Shown here piece by piece: positions 7,472 through 13,997 of a stretch of DNA of 19,380 nt. This stretch comes from CAIUVD01 sp044338255 (lineage in GTDB: Bacteria; Planctomycetota; UBA11346): NCBI GenBank assembly GCA_044338255.1, contig JBIILZ010000075.1:1-19380 (forward strand), written 5' to 3'. Under the pieces are notes generated by a model. It ran no database searches. It was not told where the DNA came from and worked only from the letters and a program-made list of their open reading frames with translations. Made by a program: the position numbers and the translations under genes. The stretch's first letter is position 1. The number at the start of each line of letters is the position of its first letter.

Positions 7472-7693
7472 GTGATTTCCACTTCCAGTTGCGCGATCGC
7501 CAGTCGGATGACGGTTCAGCAGGATCGCCACACGACCTTCGGTAAGGAGTTGATCGACCTGAAGAAAGCCAAGGACGCAGGCGTGCTCAGCGACAGCGAA
7601 TATGAAACGGTGCGCACCAAGATCATGACCTGGACGGACACCGAAAACATGTTCGCCGAGGCGTGTGCAGAAGAGAAGAAAACCAAGAAGTGA
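7472..7693 (+). CDS. Small SHOCT-like ORF, possibly a truncated remnant
   Basis: This 73-residue ORF opens with GTG 4 bp after the last heptamer of array 2. An internal ATG at 7508 would give 61 residues. The segment around residues 28-52 (LKKAKDAGVLSDSEYETVR and following) resembles the SHOCT domain, a short C-terminal helical motif of the form Leu-x-x-Leu-x-Ala-Gly-Leu-Leu-x-x-x-Glu-Tyr/Phe. A charged Lys-rich tail follows. SHOCT domains usually end longer proteins, so this may be the surviving 3' end of a gene whose front was displaced by the array. No clear Shine-Dalgarno precedes either start. Codon choice is ordinary, so a real small gene cannot be excluded. Its function is unknown. Confidence 0.5.
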   Translation: MISTSSCAIASRMTVQQDRHTTFGKELIDLKKAKDAGVLSDSEYETVRTKIMTWTDTENMFAEACAEEKKTKK

Positions 7694-7700
7694 TCCCGTC

Positions 7701-7718
7701 GCCGCGCACGATCGCGGC
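7701..7718 (+). terminator. Weak GC hairpin after SHOCT-like ORF
   Basis: A 6-bp stem GCCGCG/CGCGGC with a CACGAT loop lies 7 bp after the stop codon. It is followed by a pyrimidine-rich but not T-only stretch, so it is only a weak terminator candidate. Confidence 0.3.
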
Positions 7719-7764
7719 CTGGTCTTCTCGGTAACTGGTCTTCCCGGTAACTGGTCTTCCTAGG
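7719..7764 (+). repeat. 16-bp direct repeat built on the array heptamer
   Basis: Two full 16-bp copies (7719-7734 and 7735-7750) read CTGGTCTTCYCGGTAA. A third partial copy (7751-7764) runs into the first foldback element. Each copy begins with CTGGTCT, the same heptamer as the arrays, so the heptamer here recurs at 16-bp spacing. Confidence 0.85.
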
Positions 7765-7926
7765 AGTCTGTCGGAGATAGGCCGACGAGGATGGCGAAGT
7801 GTATCGCTGGGCAGATCCAAGGCGGAGGAGTGCGCCAAATAGCGGCGCTATTTGGACATTCCGACAACGCCGGAGATGCCCGGCGAGACCGAGTCAGCCT
7901 TGCTGGCCTATCTCCGACAGACTCCT
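7762..7926. repeat. Foldback element 1 (MITE-like or structured-RNA candidate)
   Basis: This 165-bp non-coding element is bounded by perfect 22-bp inverted repeats (7762-7783 with 7905-7926). Inside are a 10-bp stem (7804-7813 with 7877-7886, one T-G pair) and an apical 9-bp hairpin (7835-7843 with 7847-7855, loop GGC). Its reverse complement aligns along its length with the next element: the outermost 13 bases match exactly, as do internal blocks such as GCCTTGGATCTG, while the stem bases differ and still pair. It contains no ORF. It could be a miniature inverted-repeat transposable element, a REP/BIME-like unit or a structured RNA. No clear target duplication is visible. Confidence 0.8.
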
Positions 7927-8089
7927 AGGAGTCTGTCGGGAATAGATTCGGTCGGCTGACTCGGTCTCGTACGGCAGCTCCGGCGTTGGCAAAACGGTCA
8001 GATAGCTTTCGCTATCCGCCCGCTTCGCCGCCTTGGATCTGTCGTACGATACCTTCGCCATCCTCGGTCATCTATTCCCGACAGACTCC
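7927..8089. repeat. Foldback element 2, inverted diverged copy of element 1
   Basis: This 163-bp element is bounded by perfect 20-bp inverted repeats (7928-7947 with 8070-8089). Its inner stems are 7967-7976 with 8040-8049 (nine Watson-Crick pairs and one G-T), 7979-7985 with 8029-8037 (a 2-nt bulge) and an apical GATAGC/GCTATC hairpin (8001-8006 with 8011-8016). It abuts element 1 directly in the opposite orientation. The stems correspond to those of element 1 with compensated base changes. It has no coding potential of its own. Confidence 0.8.
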
Positions 8090-8090
8090 C

Positions 8091-8137
8091 AGAAAAGAAG
8101 AAGCGCAGCTGGAACTCAGCTGCGCTTCTTCTTTTCT
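8091..8137. terminator. Long perfect hairpin, probable bidirectional terminator
   Basis: A perfect 21-bp inverted repeat (8091-8111 with 8117-8137) surrounds a 5-nt GAACT loop. The inner part is GC-rich (GCGCAGCTG) and the outer part is an A/G-rich tract pairing with a TTCTTCTTTTCT tract, so either strand ends in a T-rich run. It begins 8 bp past the stop of the minus-strand RluA-family gene and would terminate the rimO operon. It would equally stop plus-strand reading from the foldback region. Confidence 0.8.
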
Positions 8138-8145
8138 GGTGGGCG

Positions 8146-9381
8146 TCAAATCTTCCGCAAACGATCCATCGCCTGCACGAAATCACGTGGCAGAGGGCTG
8201 ATGATGCGCAGGGCCGGGCCGCTGCTGGGATTGGCGAAGTAGACTTCGCTGGCGTGCAGCATGTGGCGATGGACATGCACCGGATCGAGGCGGTCGCCGT
8301 AGACGCGGTCGCCGTAGAGCTGGTAGCCGAGCTCGCTGAAATGGATGCGGATTTGGTGGTAGCGGCCGGTCTTGGGTTGGATCTTCACCAAGCTGCCGTA
8401 CTTGCCGAGACGCTCTTCGACCACCCAATTGGTGATCGCTTCCCGGGCATCCGCGCCGCGGCCCGACTTCCACTGCTCGAAGCCCTTGCGCGAGGCGACC
8501 TTCACCAGGTAGCTGCGGTGGCTGCCCTCTTCGCGCGGATGGCCGCGGACGATGCCGTGATAGGTCTTCTCGACCTGATGATCGCGGAAGAACGCTTCCA
8601 TGCGTCCGGCCGTGGTCGGATCCTTGGCGAAGAGCACGATGCCGCTGGTGTCCGCGTCGAGGCGATGCACCGGGAATAGCGGCGTCTCCTTGCCGATCGG
8701 GCTGGCCTTGAGGATATCGAACAGCGACCAGCTTTTGGGGCCGTCCTGCGGCGTCACCGCCAGGTGCGGGGGCTTGTCATAGGCCAGCAGCGCGCGGTCG
8801 TTGTGGAGGATGCGGCGCTCGTCGAACTTGTGTTCGTGTTCTTCCTCGGGCAGCAGGAATTCGACGATGTCGCCAATCTTTAGCTGGTACGAGCCGAAGG
8901 TCTCGATCTTGCCGTTGATGCGGCAGCAGGCGTCTTCGAGGTACTCGCGGGCCTTGCGCACCGACATCGAGGCGGTCGCCTGCGAGACCAGATAATGCGC
9001 GAGATCCTGGCCGGCCTCGGCGCGGATGGTCCGGGCACTGGGCCCGGGGATCCAGATGTGGCCCTTGTCGGGCTTCATGCGCCGCGGATCGAAACCTTCC
9101 GGGCGGCGTTTGCCGTCGGTCTTGGGCGCCACCGGTGCGAGGATCTTTTCGCGACGGGGCGGGCGACTGCCGGCGGCGAAGGCGGGCTTGCCTTCACGCT
9201 GCGGCGGGCGGCCGCCAGCGCCGCCGCCCGCCGGCTTGTTGCCGTTGCGGCGGGGCGTGCGTTCACCCCGGGCCGGGCCGCTGTCGGGCTTGCCGGCGGG
9301 CTTGTAGGTCGATTTGCGGGCGGGTTTGTCGCCGGCAGCAGGGCGCGGGCGCGGGGCGGGTGTACGGCCGGGAATAGTCAT
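8146..9381 (-). CDS. RluA-family rRNA pseudouridine synthase with basic N-terminal tail
   Basis: This 411-residue enzyme isomerises uridine to pseudouridine in structured RNA, most likely 23S rRNA. An S4-like RNA-binding segment (about 138-176) precedes the catalytic domain (about 190-395). Motif II is HRLDADTSG at 239-247, with Asp242 the expected nucleophile. The C-terminal motif GRYHQIRIHFSELGYQLYGD (339-358) is also typical. The first 105 residues are unusual for the family: low-complexity Pro/Gly/Ala/Lys/Arg, strongly basic and probably disordered. The target site (RluC-, RluD- or RluB-like) cannot be told from sequence. The ATG overlaps the stop of the upstream lipoprotein gene (ATGA), so it is the third gene of the rimO operon. 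Confidence 0.93.
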   Translation of the reverse strand: MTIPGRTPAPRPRPAAGDKPARKSTYKPAGKPDSGPARGERTPRRNGNKPAGGGAGGRPPQREGKPAFAAGSRPPRREKILAPVAPKTDGKRRPEGFDPRRMKPDKGHIWIPGPSARTIRAEAGQDLAHYLVSQATASMSVRKAREYLEDACCRINGKIETFGSYQLKIGDIVEFLLPEEEHEHKFDERRILHNDRALLAYDKPPHLAVTPQDGPKSWSLFDILKASPIGKETPLFPVHRLDADTSGIVLFAKDPTTAGRMEAFFRDHQVEKTYHGIVRGHPREEGSHRSYLVKVASRKGFEQWKSGRGADAREAITNWVVEERLGKYGSLVKIQPKTGRYHQIRIHFSELGYQLYGDRVYGDRLDPVHVHRHMLHASEVYFANPSSGPALRIISPLPRDFVQAMDRLRKI

Positions 9382-10169
9382 TGCTCAAGATGTTCCAGAA
9401 ATTCGGTGGCCGTCACCGCACGGGCGGTAGCGGGGATGGTCAGTTTCATGCGTTCGGGACTGATGTCGCCGAGCGCGTCGAACGACCGCAAATACGCCGT
9501 AAAAGAGCTGCCATCGGCAACCACGCCATCGACCTTGGTCGGGCGATGGAAGTCGTCGAAGGCCCGATAGTCGCGATAGCGCAGCCGGTACATCAGCAGT
9601 CCCCGCGCATCGTGGACGACCTTCTCGCGGACCTCATCCGCCCCCGGCTGAAGGGTGACGGTGACGTTGCGATCGGGGCTTGCGTTGCCGACCAGGTCCT
9701 GGTCGGGCGCCGTGGCGGCGGAGCTCTTGACCAAGTGCGGCACGAGGCTCGCTGCAAGCGGACCGTCGGCGACTTCGCTGATCAGCAGGCGCACATCGGC
9801 GAGGCCGGCGGGCAGCGTCGCAGCATTGAAATCGCCGGCGGTCTGCAGGCCGCTGCGTGGGGCAAAAGCGGTGAAACGGCCATCCCGCTGGATGAGCAGT
9901 TCCAGCACGTCGAGGTCGAGCTTGGTCACCAGCAGGCGCGTACGCCCATCGGCCGCCCGCCAGAGGTAGACGGTGACCTGGGTCGCATCACCGCTGACCG
10001 CGAGCGAGCGTACCAGCAGCTTGGCCGAGAACGCCGTCGGTTGCCCGCACCACTGGGCGATAGCGAGGGCCGCGTTGGGGCTGGTCGGGCGCGTGCCTTG
10101 GCATCCGCTCAGGATCAACGCGCTGAGCGCCACGGCGCCCAGTAGCGTGAGCGGAATCGGCACGTTCAC
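9378..10169 (-). CDS. Lipoprotein of unknown function, possibly LolA/LolB-like fold
   Basis: This 263-residue protein has a clear lipoprotein signal: a short N-region, a hydrophobic core (about 6-20) and lipobox LSGC with Cys23 as the lipidated residue. The mature part is rich in alternating beta-type segments, and the C-terminal half (about 180-250) runs as successive strands ending in an Ile-Pro segment. This recalls the open beta-barrel of LolA/LolB-type lipoprotein carriers, but no diagnostic motif is visible and the assignment is tentative. The start is GTG overlapping the rimO stop (GTGA), and the stop overlaps the next ATG, so translation is coupled at both ends. Asp rather than Ser/Gln-type sorting signals are absent after the Cys (Gln-Gly follows), which is compatible with the outer membrane if Lol rules apply. 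Confidence 0.85.
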   Translation of the reverse strand: MNVPIPLTLLGAVALSALILSGCQGTRPTSPNAALAIAQWCGQPTAFSAKLLVRSLAVSGDATQVTVYLWRAADGRTRLLVTKLDLDVLELLIQRDGRFTAFAPRSGLQTAGDFNAATLPAGLADVRLLISEVADGPLAASLVPHLVKSSAATAPDQDLVGNASPDRNVTVTLQPGADEVREKVVHDARGLLMYRLRYRDYRAFDDFHRPTKVDGVVADGSSFTAYLRSFDALGDISPERMKLTIPATARAVTATEFLEHLEQ

Positions 10170-11725
10170 GCTTCGACCGCAACCAGGTCGTAGCCCTTGG
10201 CGCCGGTGATGCGCACCGTCACCCAGTCGCCGACCGTGGCGGTCTCGCTGGCGAGGATGGTTGCCGAATCGACCTCATGGGCTTGGCCGAAATGGCGGCA
10301 GCGATAGACGCCGAAATCGACCTGGCTGTCGACCAGCACGCGCTGCTCGCTGCCGATCCAGCGCTTGAGCTTGGCCTTGTGCAATTTCTTCTGTTGGCTC
10401 ATGAACGCGTGGTGGCGCTCGGCGATGACCTCGGCGGAGATCTTGTTCGGCATCTTGATGGCGGTGGTGCCGTCTTCGTCCGAATAGGGGAAGCAGCCGA
10501 CGCTGTCGAAGCGCTGCTCCTTGGCGAAGTCCATGAGCGCGGCGAAGTCCTCGTCGCGCTCGCCGGGAAAGCCGACGATGAAAGTCGTGCGGATGACCAC
10601 GTCGGGCATCGCCGCGCGGATGCGCTCGAGGCGCTCGGTGATCTGCCCGCGCGTGGTGCGCCGGCCCATCTGCGCCAGGGTGCGGTCGCTGCCGTGCTGG
10701 ATCGGCATGTCGACGTACTTGACGACGTTGGGCGTCTCTGCCATGGCGGCGATGAGTTCGGCGGTGAAGTCGTTGGGATAGCAGTAATGCAGGCGTACCC
10801 AGCTGTTGGGGGCGGCGGCGGCGATCTCGCGCACCAGCTGCGGCAGGCGGCGCTCGCCGTAGAGATCCTGGCCGTAGTAGTCGAGGTGCTGTGAGATGAG
10901 GTTGATTTCCTTCACGCCGCGCTTGCCGAGGGTCGCGGCCTGGGCCACCAGATCGGCCTGCGGACGCGACACGTGCTTGCCGCGGAACAACGGAATCGCA
11001 CAAAAATTGCAGGTGTTGTCGCAACCCTCGGCAATCTTCAGGTAGCTGAAGTGCGGGGGTGTTAGCTGACTGCGTTGATCATGGCGCAGGCGGTGATCGG
11101 GAGCATCGGGGAAATGCGCGCGGACCACGGCCGGGAAGCGATCGTAATCCTTGAAGGTCACCCATTGGTCGACTTCCGGGATGCCTTCCTGGAGTTCGCT
11201 GAGGTAGCGCTCGGTGAGGCACCCGGCGACGAAGAGCTTGGCGCCTTCCTTGCGGCCATCGGCGGCGGCCATGATGTGCTCGATCGATTCCTGCTTGGCA
11301 GATTCGATGAAGCCGCAGGTGTTAATCAGTACCAGGTCGGCCTCGGCAAGGTCCTTGGTCAGCCCGAAGTCGACCGAGCGCAGAGCCGTCACCAGATCTT
11401 CGCTGTCGGCGAGGTTCTTCGAGCAGCCGAGGCTGATCAGCGCCGCGAAGCGTTGGCTGGGCTTGGCGACCAGGCGGCGGGAGGGGGCCCGCGCCGGCGT
11501 GGTCGGGCTGCGCTTGGCGGCGGCGGTAGCCGCCTGCGCGCGCTTGGCTACTGGCCTGGCTACTGGCCTGGCTACTGGCCTGGCTGCCGGCTTGGCCGGT
11601 GCTTTGGTAGCAGCCTTCGGTCCGGCCTTGCGCGTGAGCGCGGCTTTGGCGGGGGCGGCTTTGGCTGGGGCAGCCTTGGCGGGGACGGACTTGGGGGAGG
11701 ACTTCGACGTGGGACGCGGCGGCAT
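10166..11725 (-). CDS. rimO: Ribosomal protein S12 methylthiotransferase RimO
   Basis: RimO is a radical-SAM enzyme that adds a methylthio group to an aspartate of ribosomal protein S12. The order of domains is complete: an N-terminal UPF0004/MTTase domain (about 92-210) with cluster ligands Cys101, Cys137 and Cys169; a radical-SAM core (about 225-450) with the CxxxCxxC motif at Cys235, Cys239 and Cys242 in an EGCDNTCNFCAIP context typical of RimO; and a C-terminal TRAM domain (about 455-519). RimO is normally about 440 residues. The extra 90 at the front are Lys/Ala/Pro repeats of histone-H1 style, including PVAR three times. The start at ATG 11725 lacks an obvious Shine-Dalgarno, and no other Met occurs before residue 152. 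It is the first gene of a coupled trio with a lipoprotein and a pseudouridine synthase. Confidence 0.96.
   Translation of the reverse strand: MPPRPTSKSSPKSVPAKAAPAKAAPAKAALTRKAGPKAATKAPAKPAARPVARPVARPVAKRAQAATAAAKRSPTTPARAPSRRLVAKPSQRFAALISLGCSKNLADSEDLVTALRSVDFGLTKDLAEADLVLINTCGFIESAKQESIEHIMAAADGRKEGAKLFVAGCLTERYLSELQEGIPEVDQWVTFKDYDRFPAVVRAHFPDAPDHRLRHDQRSQLTPPHFSYLKIAEGCDNTCNFCAIPLFRGKHVSRPQADLVAQAATLGKRGVKEINLISQHLDYYGQDLYGERRLPQLVREIAAAAPNSWVRLHYCYPNDFTAELIAAMAETPNVVKYVDMPIQHGSDRTLAQMGRRTTRGQITERLERIRAAMPDVVIRTTFIVGFPGERDEDFAALMDFAKEQRFDSVGCFPYSDEDGTTAIKMPNKISAEVIAERHHAFMSQQKKLHKAKLKRWIGSEQRVLVDSQVDFGVYRCRHFGQAHEVDSATILASETATVGDWVTVRITGAKGYDLVAVEA
11545..11580. repeat. In-frame 12-bp tandem repeat in rimO tail
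   Basis: Three copies of GGCTACTGGCCT encode the Ala-Arg-Pro-Val repeats of the RimO tail. A multiple-of-three unit keeps the frame open. Confidence 0.9.
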
Positions 11726-11811
11726 AGGGGGTGTATTCGATCTTCAGCGGGAGGAAGTCCATCGACGAGACGGCGGGATGGAATCCATAGAAGCGTAACC
11801 GTGCTGGTGTC

Positions 11812-11839
11812 TTGACCATGCCCGGGCGCGGCGTTCACT
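11812..11839 (+). promoter_or_regulatory. Candidate promoter for the GNAT-led plus-strand genes
   Basis: TTGACC (11812-11817) is followed after 16 bp by TTCACT (11834-11839). The -35 is good and the -10 poor. It sits in the 141-bp spacer between the divergent rimO and GNAT starts and would begin transcripts shortly before the GNAT Shine-Dalgarno. Confidence 0.3.
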
Positions 11840-11853
11840 AGAGGTACGAGCTT

Positions 11854-11858
11854 AGGAG
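11854..11858 (+). promoter_or_regulatory. Shine-Dalgarno for the GTG-started GNAT gene
   Basis: AGGAG lies 8 nt before GTG 11867. It supports that non-ATG start, and no in-frame ATG lies nearby. Confidence 0.65.
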
Positions 11859-11866
11859 CGTGCACG

Positions 11867-12352
11867 GTGAACAAGGACGTCCCAGGATTGATCGTGCGTC
11901 TGGCCACGGTCGAGGATGCGACGGTCCTGAATGAGATGATCGCCGCCTTCGCCGCCTACGAGCGCCTGCCCAATCACTCGACGGCGGAATCCTTGCACCA
12001 CGAACTCTCGCGGCCGGACCGCGTCATCGAGGCGCTGATAGCGTTCCTCGACGGCAAACCGGTGGGTTTTGCGGTCTTTTTCCCGACCTATTCGACCTTC
12101 GTCGCCAAACGCGGCATCTACCTCGAAGACGTTTACGTCAAAGAGGAGTACCGCAATCGCGGGGTCGCCACCGGCCTGCTCAAGACCCTCGCCAAGATCG
12201 CCGTCGAGCGCGACTATGGCCGCGTCGAGTTCACCGTTTTGTTGTGGAACACAGTGGCAATCGAATTCTTCGAGACCCTTGGGGCGACGCCGACCAGCGC
12301 CTGGACGACCTATCGTCTTACCGGCGAGTGGCTGCAACGACTGGCGAACTAG
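11867..12352 (+). CDS. GNAT-family N-acetyltransferase, SSAT-like
   Basis: This 161-residue acetyl-CoA-dependent acetyltransferase has the CoA pyrophosphate-binding motif YRNRGVATGLL (RNRGVA at 96-101). Before it runs FFPTYSTFVAKRGIYLEDVYV (an exceptionally conserved block in spermidine/spermine N1-acetyltransferase-like GNATs, about 71-91). After it comes a VLLWNTVAIEFFETLGA segment (about 124-140). The family resemblance suggests a polyamine, diamine or thialysine-type amine as substrate; the actual substrate is not determined. The start is GTG 11867, supported by AGGAG at 11854-11858 with an 8-nt spacer. It leads the plus-strand gene series and is divergent from rimO. The next gene starts 58 bp downstream. 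Confidence 0.93.
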   Translation: MNKDVPGLIVRLATVEDATVLNEMIAAFAAYERLPNHSTAESLHHELSRPDRVIEALIAFLDGKPVGFAVFFPTYSTFVAKRGIYLEDVYVKEEYRNRGVATGLLKTLAKIAVERDYGRVEFTVLLWNTVAIEFFETLGATPTSAWTTYRLTGEWLQRLAN

Positions 12353-12410
12353 CGCCGTCGTCGACGGTCGTCTTGTCCCTCTCCTAGCGTCTTGCCCCTC
12401 CCCGATCGTC

Positions 12411-13487
12411 ATGTCTCTCCCCCGGCCGGCCCTGCCTCCTGACATCCTCGCCCGCGACGCGCTCATCCGCAACGAGGTCAAAGTCAGCAAGGTCCTGACC
12501 AGCGAACATCGGGCGGTGGTCTTCACCGTTCAGAAACGCTATGTCGAGGTCACCGATCTCGCTAACTACGTGCGTGCGATCTGCCCGCGATACGAGCTGG
12601 AGTTCGTGCACCGCTGGTGCGCCCAAGGGTGTTGCACCGTCGATGGGGTCATCGCCCGTGGCGATCAGGCTCTGGCCACCGGGCAGAAGGTCGTGCTCTT
12701 GGTGCCGCTGCCGCCGCCCGATCCGACCTATGTCGTGCCGCCCCTCGATTTCGTGTGGTGCGATGAGCACCTTGCGATCGTCAACAAACCGCCGGGGCAT
12801 CTCGCCCATCAGGCGGGGGCGATCATGACCGGGACCCTGCTCAACCAATTGCAGGACTGGGCCCTCGCCCACGGCCGCGACCCGCGCGAGGTCCGTCTCG
12901 TCAATCGAATCGATCGCGACACCAGCGGCATCGTACTCGTGTCCTGGCGTCTGGAAGCCCATGTGGTCTTGTCCAGGGCCCTCGAAACCCGGGCTTTGCA
13001 CAAGGAATACTGGGCCTTGTGCGCCGGCTGCCCGGAGCCGCTCAGCGGCGACTGGCGTGACCCCATCGGACCCGGCGACCCGCGCTCGATCGCGCACGTG
13101 GTGCGCGCTGACGGCAAGGCTAGCCATACCGAATACCACGTGCTCGACAGCGTCAGCGGCCCGGCCGGGCACTACAGCCTGTTGCGCCTGGTTCTGCATA
13201 CCGGCCGGCAGCATCAGATCCGCATCCACGCCAGCCACCATGGCTGCGCGCTGATCGGCGACTGGGTCTATGGTTTGCCGTGCCGCGAGTTGTCGGGCCA
13301 GGCGCTGCATGCCGCGGCCTTGGCCGGCGCCCATCCTGTCACCGGCGCGGCGATGCATTGGCAAGCGCTCTTACCGACGGTGTTCAGCGACTTGTGGCAG
13401 CACATAAAAGCCGGTGGCGCACCGACGCCCTGTGCATTGAATCCGGTCCAGGCCGGCAAGCTCGGCCTGACCCCTACCGAAGCTTAG
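12411..13487 (+). CDS. Second RluA-family pseudouridine synthase
   Basis: This 358-residue enzyme has an N-terminal S4-like part (about 60-98), where a short basic/Cys-containing segment precedes a Gly-Asp turn. The catalytic domain (about 108-340) follows. Motif II is NRIDRDTSG at 165-173, with Asp168 the predicted nucleophile; Asn replaces the more common His at the first position. The C-terminal HTGRQHQIRIHASHHG block is typical. Unlike the 411-residue relative on the other strand, it has no basic tail, and its substrate RNA is unknown. The reading frame is open far upstream inside the GNAT gene, but ATG 12411 is the only sensible start outside it. No clear Shine-Dalgarno is present. It is followed after 7 bp by the DoxX-like gene, so they are probably cotranscribed. 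Confidence 0.92.
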   Translation: MSLPRPALPPDILARDALIRNEVKVSKVLTSEHRAVVFTVQKRYVEVTDLANYVRAICPRYELEFVHRWCAQGCCTVDGVIARGDQALATGQKVVLLVPLPPPDPTYVVPPLDFVWCDEHLAIVNKPPGHLAHQAGAIMTGTLLNQLQDWALAHGRDPREVRLVNRIDRDTSGIVLVSWRLEAHVVLSRALETRALHKEYWALCAGCPEPLSGDWRDPIGPGDPRSIAHVVRADGKASHTEYHVLDSVSGPAGHYSLLRLVLHTGRQHQIRIHASHHGCALIGDWVYGLPCRELSGQALHAAALAGAHPVTGAAMHWQALLPTVFSDLWQHIKAGGAPTPCALNPVQAGKLGLTPTEA

Positions 13488-13494
13488 GAAATCC

Positions 13495-13953
13495 ATGTCT
13501 GCCATCCACGCCCTGGCCTCGGCCACCGCCAATCCGCTGATCATCCTGACGCGCTTATTGTTGGGCCTGTTCTTCATCTGGCTTGGCCTGACCAAGGTGA
13601 TTCCCGGGTGGAGCGTTTACGAAGGCGACAGCATGGTGCTCATATCGACCTTCGCCGAGGGCAAGATCGATGGCCTGGTGGGTCTCTATGTGCTTGGCGG
13701 CCTGCAGATCGTCACCGGCCTGGCGCTGTGCATCGTGCCGGCCTTGGAGCTGTCGTTCGTGCTCCTCTGGCTGCTCTTGGGTCTGTATGTGGCCCTGGTC
13801 GTGCTCCACTCGGCCTCATTGCGCGGTAGCGACGGGCTGCCCACGGCCCTGGCCCACCTCGTCCTGCGCAATGGCTTGCTGGTAATGGCCGGGTTGGCGA
13901 TCGCCGGCCATACCATCAAGGTCAGCCAGCCGAAGGCCAAGCCCGCGAAATAG
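13495..13953 (+). CDS. DoxX-like four-helix membrane protein
   Basis: This 152-residue inner-membrane protein has four predicted helices (about 14-34, 60-80, 84-104 and 117-137) and a basic C-terminal tail. The first helix ends in FIWLGLTKVIP, matching the start of DoxX-type proteins (a small residue run, then Gly-x-x-Lys). A Gly-rich second helix and a short polar loop of the HSASLRGSDGLP type follow. DoxX relatives have been linked to quinone or thiol redox systems, but no specific reaction can be assigned. The start at ATG 13495 has GGAAAT just upstream. The gap to the preceding pseudouridine synthase is only 7 bp, which argues for cotranscription. Confidence 0.8.
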   Translation: MSAIHALASATANPLIILTRLLLGLFFIWLGLTKVIPGWSVYEGDSMVLISTFAEGKIDGLVGLYVLGGLQIVTGLALCIVPALELSFVLLWLLLGLYVALVVLHSASLRGSDGLPTALAHLVLRNGLLVMAGLAIAGHTIKVSQPKAKPAK

Positions 13954-13997
13954 GTCCCTGGTTCCGTTTGCCGGCGACCGCCTATAAGCACCTTCCG

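Noticed and set aside
7222..7531. Heptapeptide-repeat proteins read from array 2 as real genes
   Set aside because: All six frames are open because the unit lacks stops. The flanks add no recognisable sequence, and no Shine-Dalgarno was seen. Kept as a finding about openness, not as a gene.
12069..12410. Long N-terminal extension of the second RluA-family gene
   Set aside because: It is a frame-shifted reading of the GNAT gene, with Arg/Ser/Pro shadow composition.
13953..13962. Short GGTCCCTGGT similar to the heptamer after the DoxX-like gene
   Set aside because: It covers only about one and a half units and could be chance. It could be revisited as a seed site if the motif is enriched genome-wide.
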